Of a stretch of DNA of 9,999 nucleotides, positions 1-7,770 are shown one piece after another. Position 1 is the first letter of the stretch, and every line of letters starts with the position of its first letter. Source of the DNA: Verrucomicrobiota bacterium (GTDB lineage Bacteria > Verrucomicrobiota > Verrucomicrobiia > Opitutales > UBA953); assembly GCA_005798925.1 (NCBI GenBank), contig SYID01000082.1:1-9999 (forward strand), in the 5' to 3' direction. The notes below the pieces were generated by a model that saw only the letters and a program-made list of their open reading frames with translations, did no database searches and was not told the DNA's origin. Made by a program: the position numbers and the translations under genes.

Positions 1-303
1 CGGACCGAAGAGCTTCACGAGCTTCACGCCGGGCGCGCGCGCAAGCACGTCCGCGGTGCGCTGACCGGCGCCGTTGACGCCGGCGCGATGCGTGACGAGG
101 CCGACGCGCAAGCCCTGGAGACGGGCGAAGCCCTCGGCGGCGAGGACGTCGACGCCGAGCATGACCCGGCCGCCGGCGACGACGGTCGGCCGCGGCGCGG
201 CGGGCGCGGGGATGGAACCGCCGCCCCCGCCGGCGCAGCCGGACAAAGCATGGGCGCCCAGCGAACCGAGAGCGGTGAGATGAAGGAACTCGCGGCGGTC
301 CAT
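1..303 (-). CDS. NamZ/DUF1343-family exported lipoprotein, N-terminal 101 residues (truncated by window edge)
   Basis: The reading frame is open from the ATG at 303 to the left edge. Its start is fixed because an in-frame stop (TGA at 348-346) lies upstream with no other start codon between. Residues 3-7 are RREFL, a twin-arginine export motif. A short hydrophobic stretch follows, then a lipobox L-S-G-C with Cys23 as the predicted lipid-bearing residue, and a Gly/Pro/Ala-rich linker to about residue 45. The mature part begins MLGVDVLAAE (48-57), then LRVGLVTHRAGVN (65-77) and VKLVKLFGP (93-101). This is the opening of the DUF1343/NamZ family, where the phrase normally continues into EHG. Characterised NamZ enzymes are exo-beta-N-acetylmuramidases that act on peptidoglycan fragments. 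The predicted site is outside the cytoplasmic membrane, lipid-anchored. The catalytic part lies beyond the edge, so activity cannot be judged. No Shine-Dalgarno sequence precedes the start. Confidence 0.85.
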   Translation of the reverse strand, partial: MDRREFLHLTALGSLGAHALSGCAGGGGGSIPAPAAPRPTVVAGGRVMLGVDVLAAEGFARLQGLRVGLVTHRAGVNGAGQRTADVLARAPGVKLVKLFGP

Positions 304-404
304 AAAGTAAGCAGGGCGCTCATCCTCGGCGTTTCGCGGAAGGGTTCAAAGTCCGAAATCGAAAATCCGTTTGCAGGCGCCCCGCCCCGCCGACACCTTG
401 CCGC
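304..404. other. Divergent intergenic gap between the NamZ-like gene and purN
   Basis: These 101 bases must hold the start signals of both divergent genes. The middle (about 340-372) is less GC-rich than its surroundings. The stretch next to purN (376-404) is C-rich. I found no convincing paired -35/-10 boxes on either strand, no riboswitch-like fold and no clear inverted repeat. Calling it a promoter region rests on gene arrangement only. Confidence 0.4.
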
Positions 405-986
405 ATGCGCGTCGCCCTCCTCGGTTCCGGTCGCGGCTCCAACGCCGACGCGGTCCTCCGCGCCCAGGCCGAAGGCCGACTAGGCCAGGCCCGGGTCGTC
501 GGGCTCTGGTGCGACGTCCCGACCTGCAAGATGCTCGAGCTGGGCCCGAAGTACGGCGTGCCCGCCCGCTTCCTCGACCCCGGCCCGTTCAAGACGAAGT
601 TCTCCCCGGAGCGTGAACAGGCCTGGGCTGACGCCCTCCAGTCCGCCCAAGTCGACCTCGTCGTCCTCGCCGGCTTCATGCGCGTGATCAAGGCGCCCCT
701 GCTCGACGCCTTCCCGGGCCGGATCATCAACCTCCACCCGAGCCTCCTGCCGGCCTTCCCGGGCCTCGACGGCATCGGACAGGCCTGGCGGGCGGGCGTC
801 CCGGAAGCCGGCTGCACGGTCCATTGGGTCAACGCCGAGATCGACGGAGGCGCCCACCTCGGGCAGACGCGCGTGCCACGCACGACGCACGACACCCTCG
901 AATCCTTCGCCGAGAAGATCCACGCCGCCGAACACGCCCTGCTCCCCGCCGTCATCGCCCGCCTGAGCGAGACCTTTTCCCGATGA
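405..986 (+). CDS. purN: Phosphoribosylglycinamide formyltransferase (GAR transformylase 1)
   Basis: This cytoplasmic enzyme transfers a formyl group from 10-formyltetrahydrofolate to GAR, giving FGAR, in de novo purine synthesis. The 193 residues cover the whole family fold and are slightly shorter than E. coli PurN (212). Visible motifs are the phosphate-binding loop GSGRGSN (7-13), GFMRV (90-94), INLHPSLLPAFPG (108-120) with the expected catalytic Asn109 and His111, and the later EIDGG (145-149) with Asp147 as the third catalytic residue. The GLDGIGQA stretch (120-127) resembles the Bacillus form more than the E. coli form. The ATG at 405 directly begins the first beta strand of the fold. 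The stop overlaps the prmA start as ATGA, so the two are very likely co-transcribed and translationally coupled. No Shine-Dalgarno sequence is visible. Confidence 0.95.
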   Translation: MRVALLGSGRGSNADAVLRAQAEGRLGQARVVGLWCDVPTCKMLELGPKYGVPARFLDPGPFKTKFSPEREQAWADALQSAQVDLVVLAGFMRVIKAPLLDAFPGRIINLHPSLLPAFPGLDGIGQAWRAGVPEAGCTVHWVNAEIDGGAHLGQTRVPRTTHDTLESFAEKIHAAEHALLPAVIARLSETFSR

Positions 987-1870
987 TCGAACTGAAGTGT
1001 CCCATCCACGAGGACCTGGTCCAGCCGCTGGAGGACCATTTCTGCGAACTCACCCGCTCTTCCTGGATGCTCTTCCATGAAGGGCCCGGGAAGCCGCACT
1101 TCGTGATGGGCTACTTCGAGACGAAGCCGGAGGCCGACGAAGCCTGGGCCGGCCTGCGCAAAGCCTTCAAGAAACTCCCGGAATCCTGCGAGCAGGCCGT
1201 CCTGGCCGACAAGGACTGGAAGGAGGCCTACAAAGAGCACCTCAAGCCCTGGGACCATGGCCGCCTGCACTGGGTGCCCGCCTGGATGCGCGGCAAGCAT
1301 GCCGTCCCGGCCGACGCCGCGGTGATCTGGTTCGACGCCGGCCTGGCCTTCGGCACCGGCGACCACCCGACGACCCGCCTGTGCGCGATCCGCATGATGG
1401 ACTTCCTCGAAACGCATCCCGCCGCGCGGGTCTCCGTCACCGACGCCGGCTGCGGGTCGGGGATCCTCGCCCTCTCCGCCGCCAAGCTCGGCTGCGGACG
1501 CGTCGCCGGTTTCGACCGCGATCCGGAATCCGTGCGCGTGAGCATCGCCAACCGGGCGGAGAACGGCCTCGCCGGCGAGGCGGTCGCGTTCCACCACGCG
1601 GGCCTCGAGGAAGGCTTCCGCCTGACCGGCCAGGCCGACGTCGTGCTCGCCAACATCATCAGCGACGTGCTCTGCATCTACGCCGACGACCTCGTCGCTT
1701 CGGTCAGCCCGGGCGGCGTGCTCGCCCTCAGCGGCATCCTCGCGAAGGAGCAGGCCGCCGTCCGGGCCCATTTCGAAGCGAAGTGCCAGGCCGCCTGGGG
1801 CGCCGGCACGCGCGCCGACGGCCGCGTCATGGGCGAGTGGAGCGATGTCGCGCTCTTCCGTCCGCTCTGA
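983..1870 (+). CDS. prmA: Ribosomal protein L11 methyltransferase (PrmA family)
   Basis: PrmA is a SAM-dependent enzyme that trimethylates ribosomal protein L11. I chose the ATG at 983, which overlaps the purN stop as ATGA and gives 295 residues, close to the family length of about 293. The frame stays open upstream to 824, but that extension would lie inside purN and adds nothing family-like. The N-terminal third is a substrate-recognition region ending in DWKEAYKEHLKPW (78-90). Then come FGTGDHPTT (123-131, usually FGTGTHPTT), the SAM-binding motif DAGCGSGIL (154-162), an acidic Asp178 at the end of the next strand, and the LANII motif (222-226). The sequence is diverged from E. coli: Asp replaces Thr in FGTGxH, and FDAG stands where a Pro-Gly is usual. 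A related methyltransferase with another protein target is possible but less likely. Confidence 0.88.
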   Translation: MIELKCPIHEDLVQPLEDHFCELTRSSWMLFHEGPGKPHFVMGYFETKPEADEAWAGLRKAFKKLPESCEQAVLADKDWKEAYKEHLKPWDHGRLHWVPAWMRGKHAVPADAAVIWFDAGLAFGTGDHPTTRLCAIRMMDFLETHPAARVSVTDAGCGSGILALSAAKLGCGRVAGFDRDPESVRVSIANRAENGLAGEAVAFHHAGLEEGFRLTGQADVVLANIISDVLCIYADDLVASVSPGGVLALSGILAKEQAAVRAHFEAKCQAAWGAGTRADGRVMGEWSDVALFRPL

Positions 1871-1909
1871 GGATTTGCGTCCGGCCCCGTCTCGCCCAAC
1901 CTCGCCCGC

Positions 1910-2362
1910 ATGCACGAGAACACCGCCCGCCGCATCCGCTACGCCCGCTTCATCGCGGCGGGGTTCGGCGTCTTCTGCCTGCTGATGGCCCTCAACGAGC
2001 TGTCCGGCGGCCTGAATCTCGGCTTCGTCCGGATCCCGCCGCGTTGGGATCCCGCGGTCGTGACCTTCCCGCGCGCGCTGCGCGCCGAATCGTGGTTCCT
2101 CATCGCCTACGCCGGCCTGCTCTTCCTGCCTTGGCGGCGCATCGCGTCCGCGAAGACCTGGAACCGGCTCTTCACCGTACTCTGCGTCGCCTCGCTCGTC
2201 TTCGCCTTCGCGATGATCTCCGAGGTGATGGCCAAGAACTACGTGGCCCAGGCCGCGGGCATGAAGGCGCGCATCCCGGTCTTCCAGGCGGTGCTCCTCT
2301 TCCTCTGCCTCGGCCAGATCCCGCTCGAGCTCTTCAGCCGCAAGCCGGAGCTGCTCGACTGA
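1910..2362 (+). CDS. Small four-helix integral membrane protein of unknown function
   Basis: I do not recognise the family. The 150-residue product has four likely membrane helices at about 13-29, 61-75, 86-106 and 122-139. The basic N-terminus (RRIRYAR, 7-13) and the basic loop after helix 2 (WRRIASAK, 75-82) predict both termini in the cytoplasm. The loop between helices 1 and 2 (about 30-60) would face outwards and contains RIPPRWDP (41-48). There is no signal peptide and no catalytic motif that I can name. It starts 39 bases after prmA on the same strand, so it may be the last gene of the purN-prmA unit. It ends exactly where purK ends on the other strand. Codon use looks like that of its neighbours, which supports a real gene. 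No Shine-Dalgarno sequence precedes the ATG. Confidence 0.75.
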   Translation: MHENTARRIRYARFIAAGFGVFCLLMALNELSGGLNLGFVRIPPRWDPAVVTFPRALRAESWFLIAYAGLLFLPWRRIASAKTWNRLFTVLCVASLVFAFAMISEVMAKNYVAQAAGMKARIPVFQAVLLFLCLGQIPLELFSRKPELLD

Positions 2363-3496
2363 TCAGAGGGAGGCGTGCAAGGCCTCGGCGCGCCGCCGAG
2401 CTTCCTCGAGCGTCGGCGCGGTGACGGTGACATGGCCCATCTTCCGGCCCGGAGCGGCCTGGCCCTTGTCGTAAAGGTGCAGCTTGGCGGAGGGATCGGC
2501 GAGGACTTTGGTCCAGTCGGGCTCCTGCCCGTTCCGCCAGAGGTCGCCGAGCAGGTTCACCATCGCGGAAGGGGCGAGCGGCTTGGTGCCGCCGAGCGGC
2601 AGGCCGCAGACCGCGCGGACGTGCTGCTCGAACTGGCTGGTCTCGTGGGCGTCGAAAGTCTGATGGCCGCTGTTGTGCGGACGCGGCGCGAGCTCGTTGA
2701 CGACGATCCGACCGTCCTGCACGAACATCTCGACGGCGAGCAGACCGACCAGCCGGATCTTCTCGGCGATGCTCAGGGCGAGAGCGCGCGCCTCGACGGC
2801 GGTGGCCGCGGCGATGCGGGCCGGTGAGAGCGAGAGGTGCAGGATATGGTTACGGTGGATGTTCTCGGCGGGATCGTAGACGGCGGTGCGGCCATCGACG
2901 GTGCGCGCGACGAGCACGGAGATCTCCATCTGGAAAGGCACCCACGCTTCGAGGACGCCCACGGCGCCACCGATCTTGGCCCACGCGGCGGCGAGGTCGG
3001 CTTCGGCGGTCGGCAGCTTGACCTGGCCTTTGCCGTCGTAACCGAAGTCAGCGGTCTTGAGGACGCAGGGGAAGCCGATGGACTTCACCGCGGCCTGCAG
3101 CTCGGCGAGCGAAGAGACGACGGCGAAGTTGGCGCACGGGATGCCGGACGCGCGGAGGAATTCCTTCTCCCGACGGCGGTTCTGGCAGGTCGCCAGGACG
3201 GAGGCGGACGGATGACACGGGACGGACTTCGCGACGAACTCGACCGTCGCGGGCGGGATGTTCTCGAACTCGAGCGTGACGCGGCCGCAACCTTGGGCGA
3301 AGCGGGTCAGCGCCGCGGTGTCGTTCCAATCGGCGGTGACATGCTCGTCGGCGATCGCCGCGGCGCAGGCGCCGGCGGACGGATCGAACGTACGCACCTT
3401 ATAGCCGAGGCGACGGGCCGCGATGGCCGACATCCGGCCCAGCTGGCCGCCGCCGAGGATACCGATGGTGCCGCCGGGCTGGAGGGGTCGCTCCAT
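2363..3496 (-). CDS. purK: N5-carboxyaminoimidazole ribonucleotide synthetase (PurK)
   Basis: PurK is an ATP-grasp enzyme that joins AIR and bicarbonate, using ATP, to give N5-CAIR, the substrate of PurE. The 377 residues are a full-length family member. Motifs in order are GILGGGQLGRM (12-22), the N-terminal nucleotide-fold loop; EFENIP (76-81); the ATP-grasp glycine loop FGYDGKGQ (151-158); the metal- and phosphate-binding segment NELAPRPHNSGHQT (267-280); SQFEQHVR (287-294); MVNLLG (312-317); and the C-terminal PGRKMGHV (349-356). No key block is missing. It lies 3 bases downstream of purE on the same strand, so the pair form a typical purEK unit. Its stop codon abuts the stop of the plus-strand membrane gene with no bases between, leaving no room for a private terminator. 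Confidence 0.96.
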   Translation of the reverse strand: MERPLQPGGTIGILGGGQLGRMSAIAARRLGYKVRTFDPSAGACAAAIADEHVTADWNDTAALTRFAQGCGRVTLEFENIPPATVEFVAKSVPCHPSASVLATCQNRRREKEFLRASGIPCANFAVVSSLAELQAAVKSIGFPCVLKTADFGYDGKGQVKLPTAEADLAAAWAKIGGAVGVLEAWVPFQMEISVLVARTVDGRTAVYDPAENIHRNHILHLSLSPARIAAATAVEARALALSIAEKIRLVGLLAVEMFVQDGRIVVNELAPRPHNSGHQTFDAHETSQFEQHVRAVCGLPLGGTKPLAPSAMVNLLGDLWRNGQEPDWTKVLADPSAKLHLYDKGQAAPGRKMGHVTVTAPTLEEARRRAEALHASL

Positions 3497-3499
3497 GGC

Positions 3500-4021
<522 letters not shown>

Positions 4022-4022
4022 G

Positions 4023-4068
4023 GCCCAAGCGTGTCGGAGGGCCGCCCGCCTGTGAAGCCCGAAGCGTG
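4023..4068. repeat. Short imperfect direct repeat upstream of purE
   Basis: GCCCAAGCGTG (4023-4033) recurs as GCCCGAAGCGTG (4057-4068), identical apart from one inserted G, with starts 34 bases apart. Both copies lie in the 51-bp gap before purE and take up much of it. They could be paired binding sites for a regulator of purEK, or a chance repeat. I know of no matching named operator. Confidence 0.35.
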
Positions 4069-4072
4069 AAAA

Positions 4073-5971
4073 CTACTCCACGAACGGCACGTATTCCGGC
4101 ACGAGGCCGCGGACGCCCTGCTTGCAGGCCGCGGTCTCCAGCCGCAACAGCGCCCCGACCTGGGCCGCCAGTTCCGCCGGCGACGCCGCGCTCGGGGCGG
4201 GCGAGATGAACCGGAAGATACGGGGGTGGGCCGTGGGCCGGAACTGTTCGCCGTCGCACTGGAGCTCCTCGACGAGCTTCTCGCCCGGACGGAGCCCCAC
4301 GACGCGGATCTCGATGTCGATATCGGGCCGCAGGCCGCTGAGCTCGATGAGCTGGCGGGCGACGTCGATGATCTTCAAGGGCTCGCCCATCTCCAGCACG
4401 AGGATGTCGCCCGCCTCGCCGAGCGTGGCGCTCTGCAGGACGAGGCCGACCGCCTCGGGAATCGTCATGAAATATCGCTTCACCCCGGGGTGCGTGACCG
4501 TCACGGGGCCCCCGGCGGCGATCTGGCGGCGGAAGATGGGGATCACCGAGCCGGAAGAGCCGAGCACGTTGCCGAAACGCACCGCCAGGAACTGGGTCGC
4601 GCCGGCCGCGGCGGCCTGGTGGGCGCGGATGACGAGTTCCGCCAGGCGCTTGCTGGCGCCCATGACATTGGTGGGGTTGACGGCTTTGTCGGAGGAGATG
4701 AGCACGAACTTGTCCGCGCCATGCTCGGCCGCCAGGGCGGCGACGACGTGCGTGCCGAGGACGTTGTTCTTCAGGGCCTCGGCCGGCTGCGACTCCATCA
4801 TCGGCACGTGCTTGTGCGCGGCGGCATGCAGGACCAAGGCCGGGCGGTAGCGCGCGAAGACCGCGCGCATCGCGGCTTCGTCGGCGACGTCGGCGACGAC
4901 GGGGGTGATCAGCGCGCCGGCGCCGGCGGCGATGAGGTCCTGTTCCGCCTGGTAGAGCAGCACCTCGCACTGGTCGAGCAGCACGAGCCGGGCCGGCGAA
5001 CGCGCCGCCACCTGGCGGCAGATCTCGGAGCCGATGCTGCCGCCGGCGCCGGTGACGAGGACCACGCGACCCTTGATCATGCCGGCGATGGCGTCGTCAT
5101 CGAGCCGGGCCGGCTCCCGTCCGAGAAGATCCTCGACGGAGATGGGGCGGATGGAGCTGGCGCGCACGCGCCCGCCCGCGAGTTCGGCCATCGAGGGCAC
5201 GACGAGGACGCGGAGATGGGCGGCGGAAGCCAGGGCGCTGATTTCGCGGATCCGTCGGACGCTCGTGGAAGGAAGCGCGAGGACGACCACGGAGACGCCG
5301 TAGGCTTCGGCGAGCTCGGGAATCCGTTCCGGCGACCCGAAGACGGGGATTCCGTGGATCTCGAGCGAGTGCTTGGCGGGATCGTCGTCCAGGAAACAGG
5401 CGGGCACGATGCCGTGGCCGCGCCGGCTCAGCAGTTCCGCGGCGAGCTGCGCGCCGTTCTGGCCCGCGCCCACGATCGCGATGCGCTCGACGACGCCTTT
5501 CGTGGCCGGGCCGGAGCCGCCGAAACGCTCACGTAACGCGCGGATCGCGACGCGGAAACCGAGGAAGGCCACCACAGAGAGGTTGAAATCGACGAGCGTG
5601 ACGCCGTGCGGCAGGGCGAACCGGTTCGAGGCGTCGTCGCCGACCGCCATCGGGAGCGCTATCATCAAGACGGAGGCGACGGCCAACGCGACGACCATCC
5701 GGAGGGCGTCCGGCAGCCGGAAATAATAGAAGACGCCGCGGAACTGCCCGGCCAGGCCGAGCAGGAGGACTTTGAGCGGTATCACCCACAGCAAGGCCGC
5801 AGGCCGCTGCTGGTGCAGATAGGCGTCCCAGGAGGTAGGAGGCGTCTTCAGCGCCGCGTCTGCTCCTGAGAAACGCAGCTCATAGGCGAACCACAGCGAG
5901 AGCGCGGCGAGAAAGCCGTAGACGGCGAAGAAAAAGGCTGATCGCTGGAAGGTGCGGACCGAGAGCGCCAT
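4073..5971 (-). CDS. Membrane-bound UDP-sugar 4,6-dehydratase, WbpM/PglF/CapD family
   Basis: Enzymes of this family remove water from UDP-GlcNAc to give UDP-4-keto-6-deoxy sugars, the first step to modified sugars in O-antigens, capsules or glycoproteins. The 632 residues have the full long-form layout. There are about four N-terminal membrane helices (10-31, 58-75, 90-111, 126-145), a first nucleotide-binding fold starting IAIVGAGQNGAQ (164-175), and the catalytic SDR domain starting VTGAGGSIGSE (306-316). Further motifs are AAHKHVPMME (384-393), SSDKAVNPTNVMGASK (426-441), RFGNVLGSSGSV (465-476), RYFMTIPEA (499-507) and GEKLVEEL (563-570). Met437 sits where ordinary SDR enzymes have the catalytic Tyr. 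In PglF this Met is also present, and an Asp-Lys pair (here Asp428-Lys429) does the chemistry. The exact sugar made cannot be read from sequence. It starts 29 bases after the FGE-like gene and precedes purE, all on one strand. Confidence 0.92.
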   Translation of the reverse strand: MALSVRTFQRSAFFFAVYGFLAALSLWFAYELRFSGADAALKTPPTSWDAYLHQQRPAALLWVIPLKVLLLGLAGQFRGVFYYFRLPDALRMVVALAVASVLMIALPMAVGDDASNRFALPHGVTLVDFNLSVVAFLGFRVAIRALRERFGGSGPATKGVVERIAIVGAGQNGAQLAAELLSRRGHGIVPACFLDDDPAKHSLEIHGIPVFGSPERIPELAEAYGVSVVVLALPSTSVRRIREISALASAAHLRVLVVPSMAELAGGRVRASSIRPISVEDLLGREPARLDDDAIAGMIKGRVVLVTGAGGSIGSEICRQVAARSPARLVLLDQCEVLLYQAEQDLIAAGAGALITPVVADVADEAAMRAVFARYRPALVLHAAAHKHVPMMESQPAEALKNNVLGTHVVAALAAEHGADKFVLISSDKAVNPTNVMGASKRLAELVIRAHQAAAAGATQFLAVRFGNVLGSSGSVIPIFRRQIAAGGPVTVTHPGVKRYFMTIPEAVGLVLQSATLGEAGDILVLEMGEPLKIIDVARQLIELSGLRPDIDIEIRVVGLRPGEKLVEELQCDGEQFRPTAHPRIFRFISPAPSAASPAELAAQVGALLRLETAACKQGVRGLVPEYVPFVE

Positions 5972-6000
5972 AGGGTCAGTGGTATGGACAAGGCGTTTTA

Positions 6001-7755
6001 TTATTCAACAACGATTCGGAAGCCGCGGGCGCGGCTTCGGTCGCGCTTGTGGGCCGCTTTGACGGGCAATTCGCGGGTGAGGCCGTCCGCGACGCTCCCG
6101 CCGACGACGGGGGCCCGGACTTCGGCCGAGGTCTCGACGGCCCATTCCTCCACGTTGCCGATCAGATCATGGAAGCCCGCCGAGGTCGCCGTCGAAGTGC
6201 CCGTCGGCCGAACGGCGGCACCGTCGGTGTTCTCGGCCGTCCAAGCCTGGTTCGGGCCGGGCGGGCCGCCCGCGACGAACGCATCGCGATATTCCTGGAC
6301 GGTGGGCAGGCGGGCGCGGGACCCGATCAGCCAGCCGAACCGCCGGGCGAATTCTTCCGCGTCAGGATAGGCGACGGAGTCGACCGGATTGGCTTCGCGC
6401 CGCACCGCGCTCGGGTTGACGCCCATCACGGCGGCGAAGAGTCCTTGCGGGACCTCGGTGCGGAAAAGCCGGAAGGAGCCGCCGGGCAGCGGCGCGAACC
6501 GCAGATCGATGGTCGGGAGGATTCCGCGCACGGCGGCCTCGTTGTCGGCGAGGAACTCAAGTTCCTCCCGTTCGGGATCGGCGGGGCCGAACACGCCGGT
6601 ACCGGCTTCGTCGAGCCGGCGGAACTGGACGACGGCTTCGCCGATCAGGCCCAGGGCCCGGTCGACCTGCCGCGCGCGCAGGGCCGCGCGCGCGAGGTCG
6701 CGGAGGGCGCGGGCGCGGACGATATCCTCGTGATATCGGGCGAAATTCATCCGGGCGGCGTAGGCCGCGCCGCGGGTGCGATCCGCGTACTCGCTCCGAG
6801 GATGGTCGGTCAGGAGCCGTCCGAAGCCTTCGACGACCGCCTGCCAGGCACCGGCCGCCGCCGGCCAGTCGCCGTCTTTTTCCGACTGGGCCGCCGCGTC
6901 GGCGAGTTTCTGCACCTTGCGCCATTCTTCGCCGGAAAGGGCGGTCTCCCGCCGCCCGGCCAGCTTGTCGGCCCGGCCGAACTCGGCGTCGCGCACGTCG
7001 CGATACTTGGCGAGGAACTCCGTCTCGAGCGCGATGGCGCGATCGAAGGCGGTGACCGCCTCCGCATAGCGATGCTCGGCGAACAAGCGTTCGGCCGACG
7101 CTTCCGCCGCGCGGCCTTCCTGCCAAAGCGGGCCTGATTCGAGCCGCCGGAGCCGGGTGTCCAGCCGGGCGCGCCTGCCGGGATCGTCGAGGCCGGAATA
7201 CTCCCAGCGTTTCTCGATCTCCAGCTCGCAGGCGACCGCGCGGCGGAGAAGCGGCACGGCCGCGGTTTCGTCCTTCTTGGCCAGGACGAGCGCCTGCTCC
7301 TCGGCATCGAGGGATTCCTGTCTCAGCAGCTCGGCCCTGAGGAGATGCAGCCGCCGCCGCAAGGCCTGATGCCGAAGGTTGGAGGTGCCGACCGCGCCGC
7401 GGGCGGCGATGTATTCCTCCTCGGCCTGCAAGGCCTGTTCGAGCAGGACGACGTCCGCTTCGCCGAGTTCGGCTTTCCGCTGGCGCAGCGCCTCGAACTC
7501 GGCCTCCAGACGAAGGGACTGCTGCCGCAGGGCGTCGAGCCGCTCAGGGTCGCCGCTCTCGTCGCTCCCGCGGAGCGTACGCCGGTCGGACGTGTATAAC
7601 AGCAAGGAAACCACGGCGAGCGCGGCGCAGACGCCGACCAAGGCCGGGGCGCGCGCCCGGCGCCACAGATCCTCCCAGCGGACCCCCTTGCGGCCCTTCC
7701 GAGGATCGGGCACGGCGATGAATTTATGCTTGGGGTCTTGGGGGCCGTGGGTCAT
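6001..7755 (-). CDS. Single-pass membrane protein with coiled coil, TPR-like region and degenerate FGE-sulfatase-like domain
   Basis: The product has 584 residues. A basic N-terminal segment (1-36) precedes one membrane helix (about 37-54), which predicts the rest lies outside the cytoplasm. Residues about 70-160 are rich in Glu, Arg, Leu and Ala with coiled-coil character. TPR-like helical pairs follow, clearest at 221-244 (AERLFAEHRYAEAVTAFDRA core) and also near 288-312 and 355-381. The C-terminal part (about 417-584) has the fold signature of the formylglycine-generating-enzyme/SUMF1 family: RTEVPQGLFAAVMGVNPSAV (432-451), RLPTVQEYRDAF (482-493), LIGNVEEWA (531-539), VGGS (551-554) and GFRIVV (578-583). 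The only cysteines are Cys43 and Cys176, outside this domain, so the active-site cysteines of true FGE are absent. It is probably a binding or scaffold module, not a sulfatase activator. Being next to a surface-sugar gene hints at an envelope role. The function is unknown. Confidence 0.85.
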   Translation of the reverse strand: MTHGPQDPKHKFIAVPDPRKGRKGVRWEDLWRRARAPALVGVCAALAVVSLLLYTSDRRTLRGSDESGDPERLDALRQQSLRLEAEFEALRQRKAELGEADVVLLEQALQAEEEYIAARGAVGTSNLRHQALRRRLHLLRAELLRQESLDAEEQALVLAKKDETAAVPLLRRAVACELEIEKRWEYSGLDDPGRRARLDTRLRRLESGPLWQEGRAAEASAERLFAEHRYAEAVTAFDRAIALETEFLAKYRDVRDAEFGRADKLAGRRETALSGEEWRKVQKLADAAAQSEKDGDWPAAAGAWQAVVEGFGRLLTDHPRSEYADRTRGAAYAARMNFARYHEDIVRARALRDLARAALRARQVDRALGLIGEAVVQFRRLDEAGTGVFGPADPEREELEFLADNEAAVRGILPTIDLRFAPLPGGSFRLFRTEVPQGLFAAVMGVNPSAVRREANPVDSVAYPDAEEFARRFGWLIGSRARLPTVQEYRDAFVAGGPPGPNQAWTAENTDGAAVRPTGTSTATSAGFHDLIGNVEEWAVETSAEVRAPVVGGSVADGLTRELPVKAAHKRDRSRARGFRIVVE

Positions 7756-7770
7756 CGCATGGGCGACAAC

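Noticed and set aside
24..323. 99-residue minus-strand frame starting at 323
   Set aside because: It overlaps the NamZ-like frame out of phase. The frame starting at 303 has the Tat motif, lipobox and NamZ motifs; this one has none.
304..404. Possible riboswitch or leader RNA before purN
   Set aside because: The gap is only 101 bases, shared by two divergent genes, and I could see no conserved core or strong stem-loop resembling a purine riboswitch.
762..786. PurN segment GLDGIGQA differing from E. coli GLHTHRQA as a possible active-site change
   Set aside because: The Bacillus-type PurN has a very similar stretch, so this is an ordinary family variant.
824..982. Upstream extension of prmA to an ATG at 824
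   Set aside because: The extra residues are Arg-rich shadow translation of purN. The ATG at 983 gives the usual PrmA length and an ATGA overlap.
320..1915. 531-residue open frame antisense to purN and prmA
   Set aside because: It is the complement of two clearly identified genes. Its product is rich in Gly, Arg, Ala and Asp with no domain, which is typical of antisense frames in GC-rich DNA.
4640..4700. Loss of the catalytic Tyr in the UDP-sugar dehydratase (Met437)
   Set aside because: Met at this position is the known state in the WbpM/PglF branch, so it is not a defect or novelty.
4226..5536. 436-residue plus-strand frame opposite the UDP-sugar dehydratase
   Set aside because: It is the reverse shadow of a gene with many family motifs, with His/Asp/Gly-rich composition and no fold signature.
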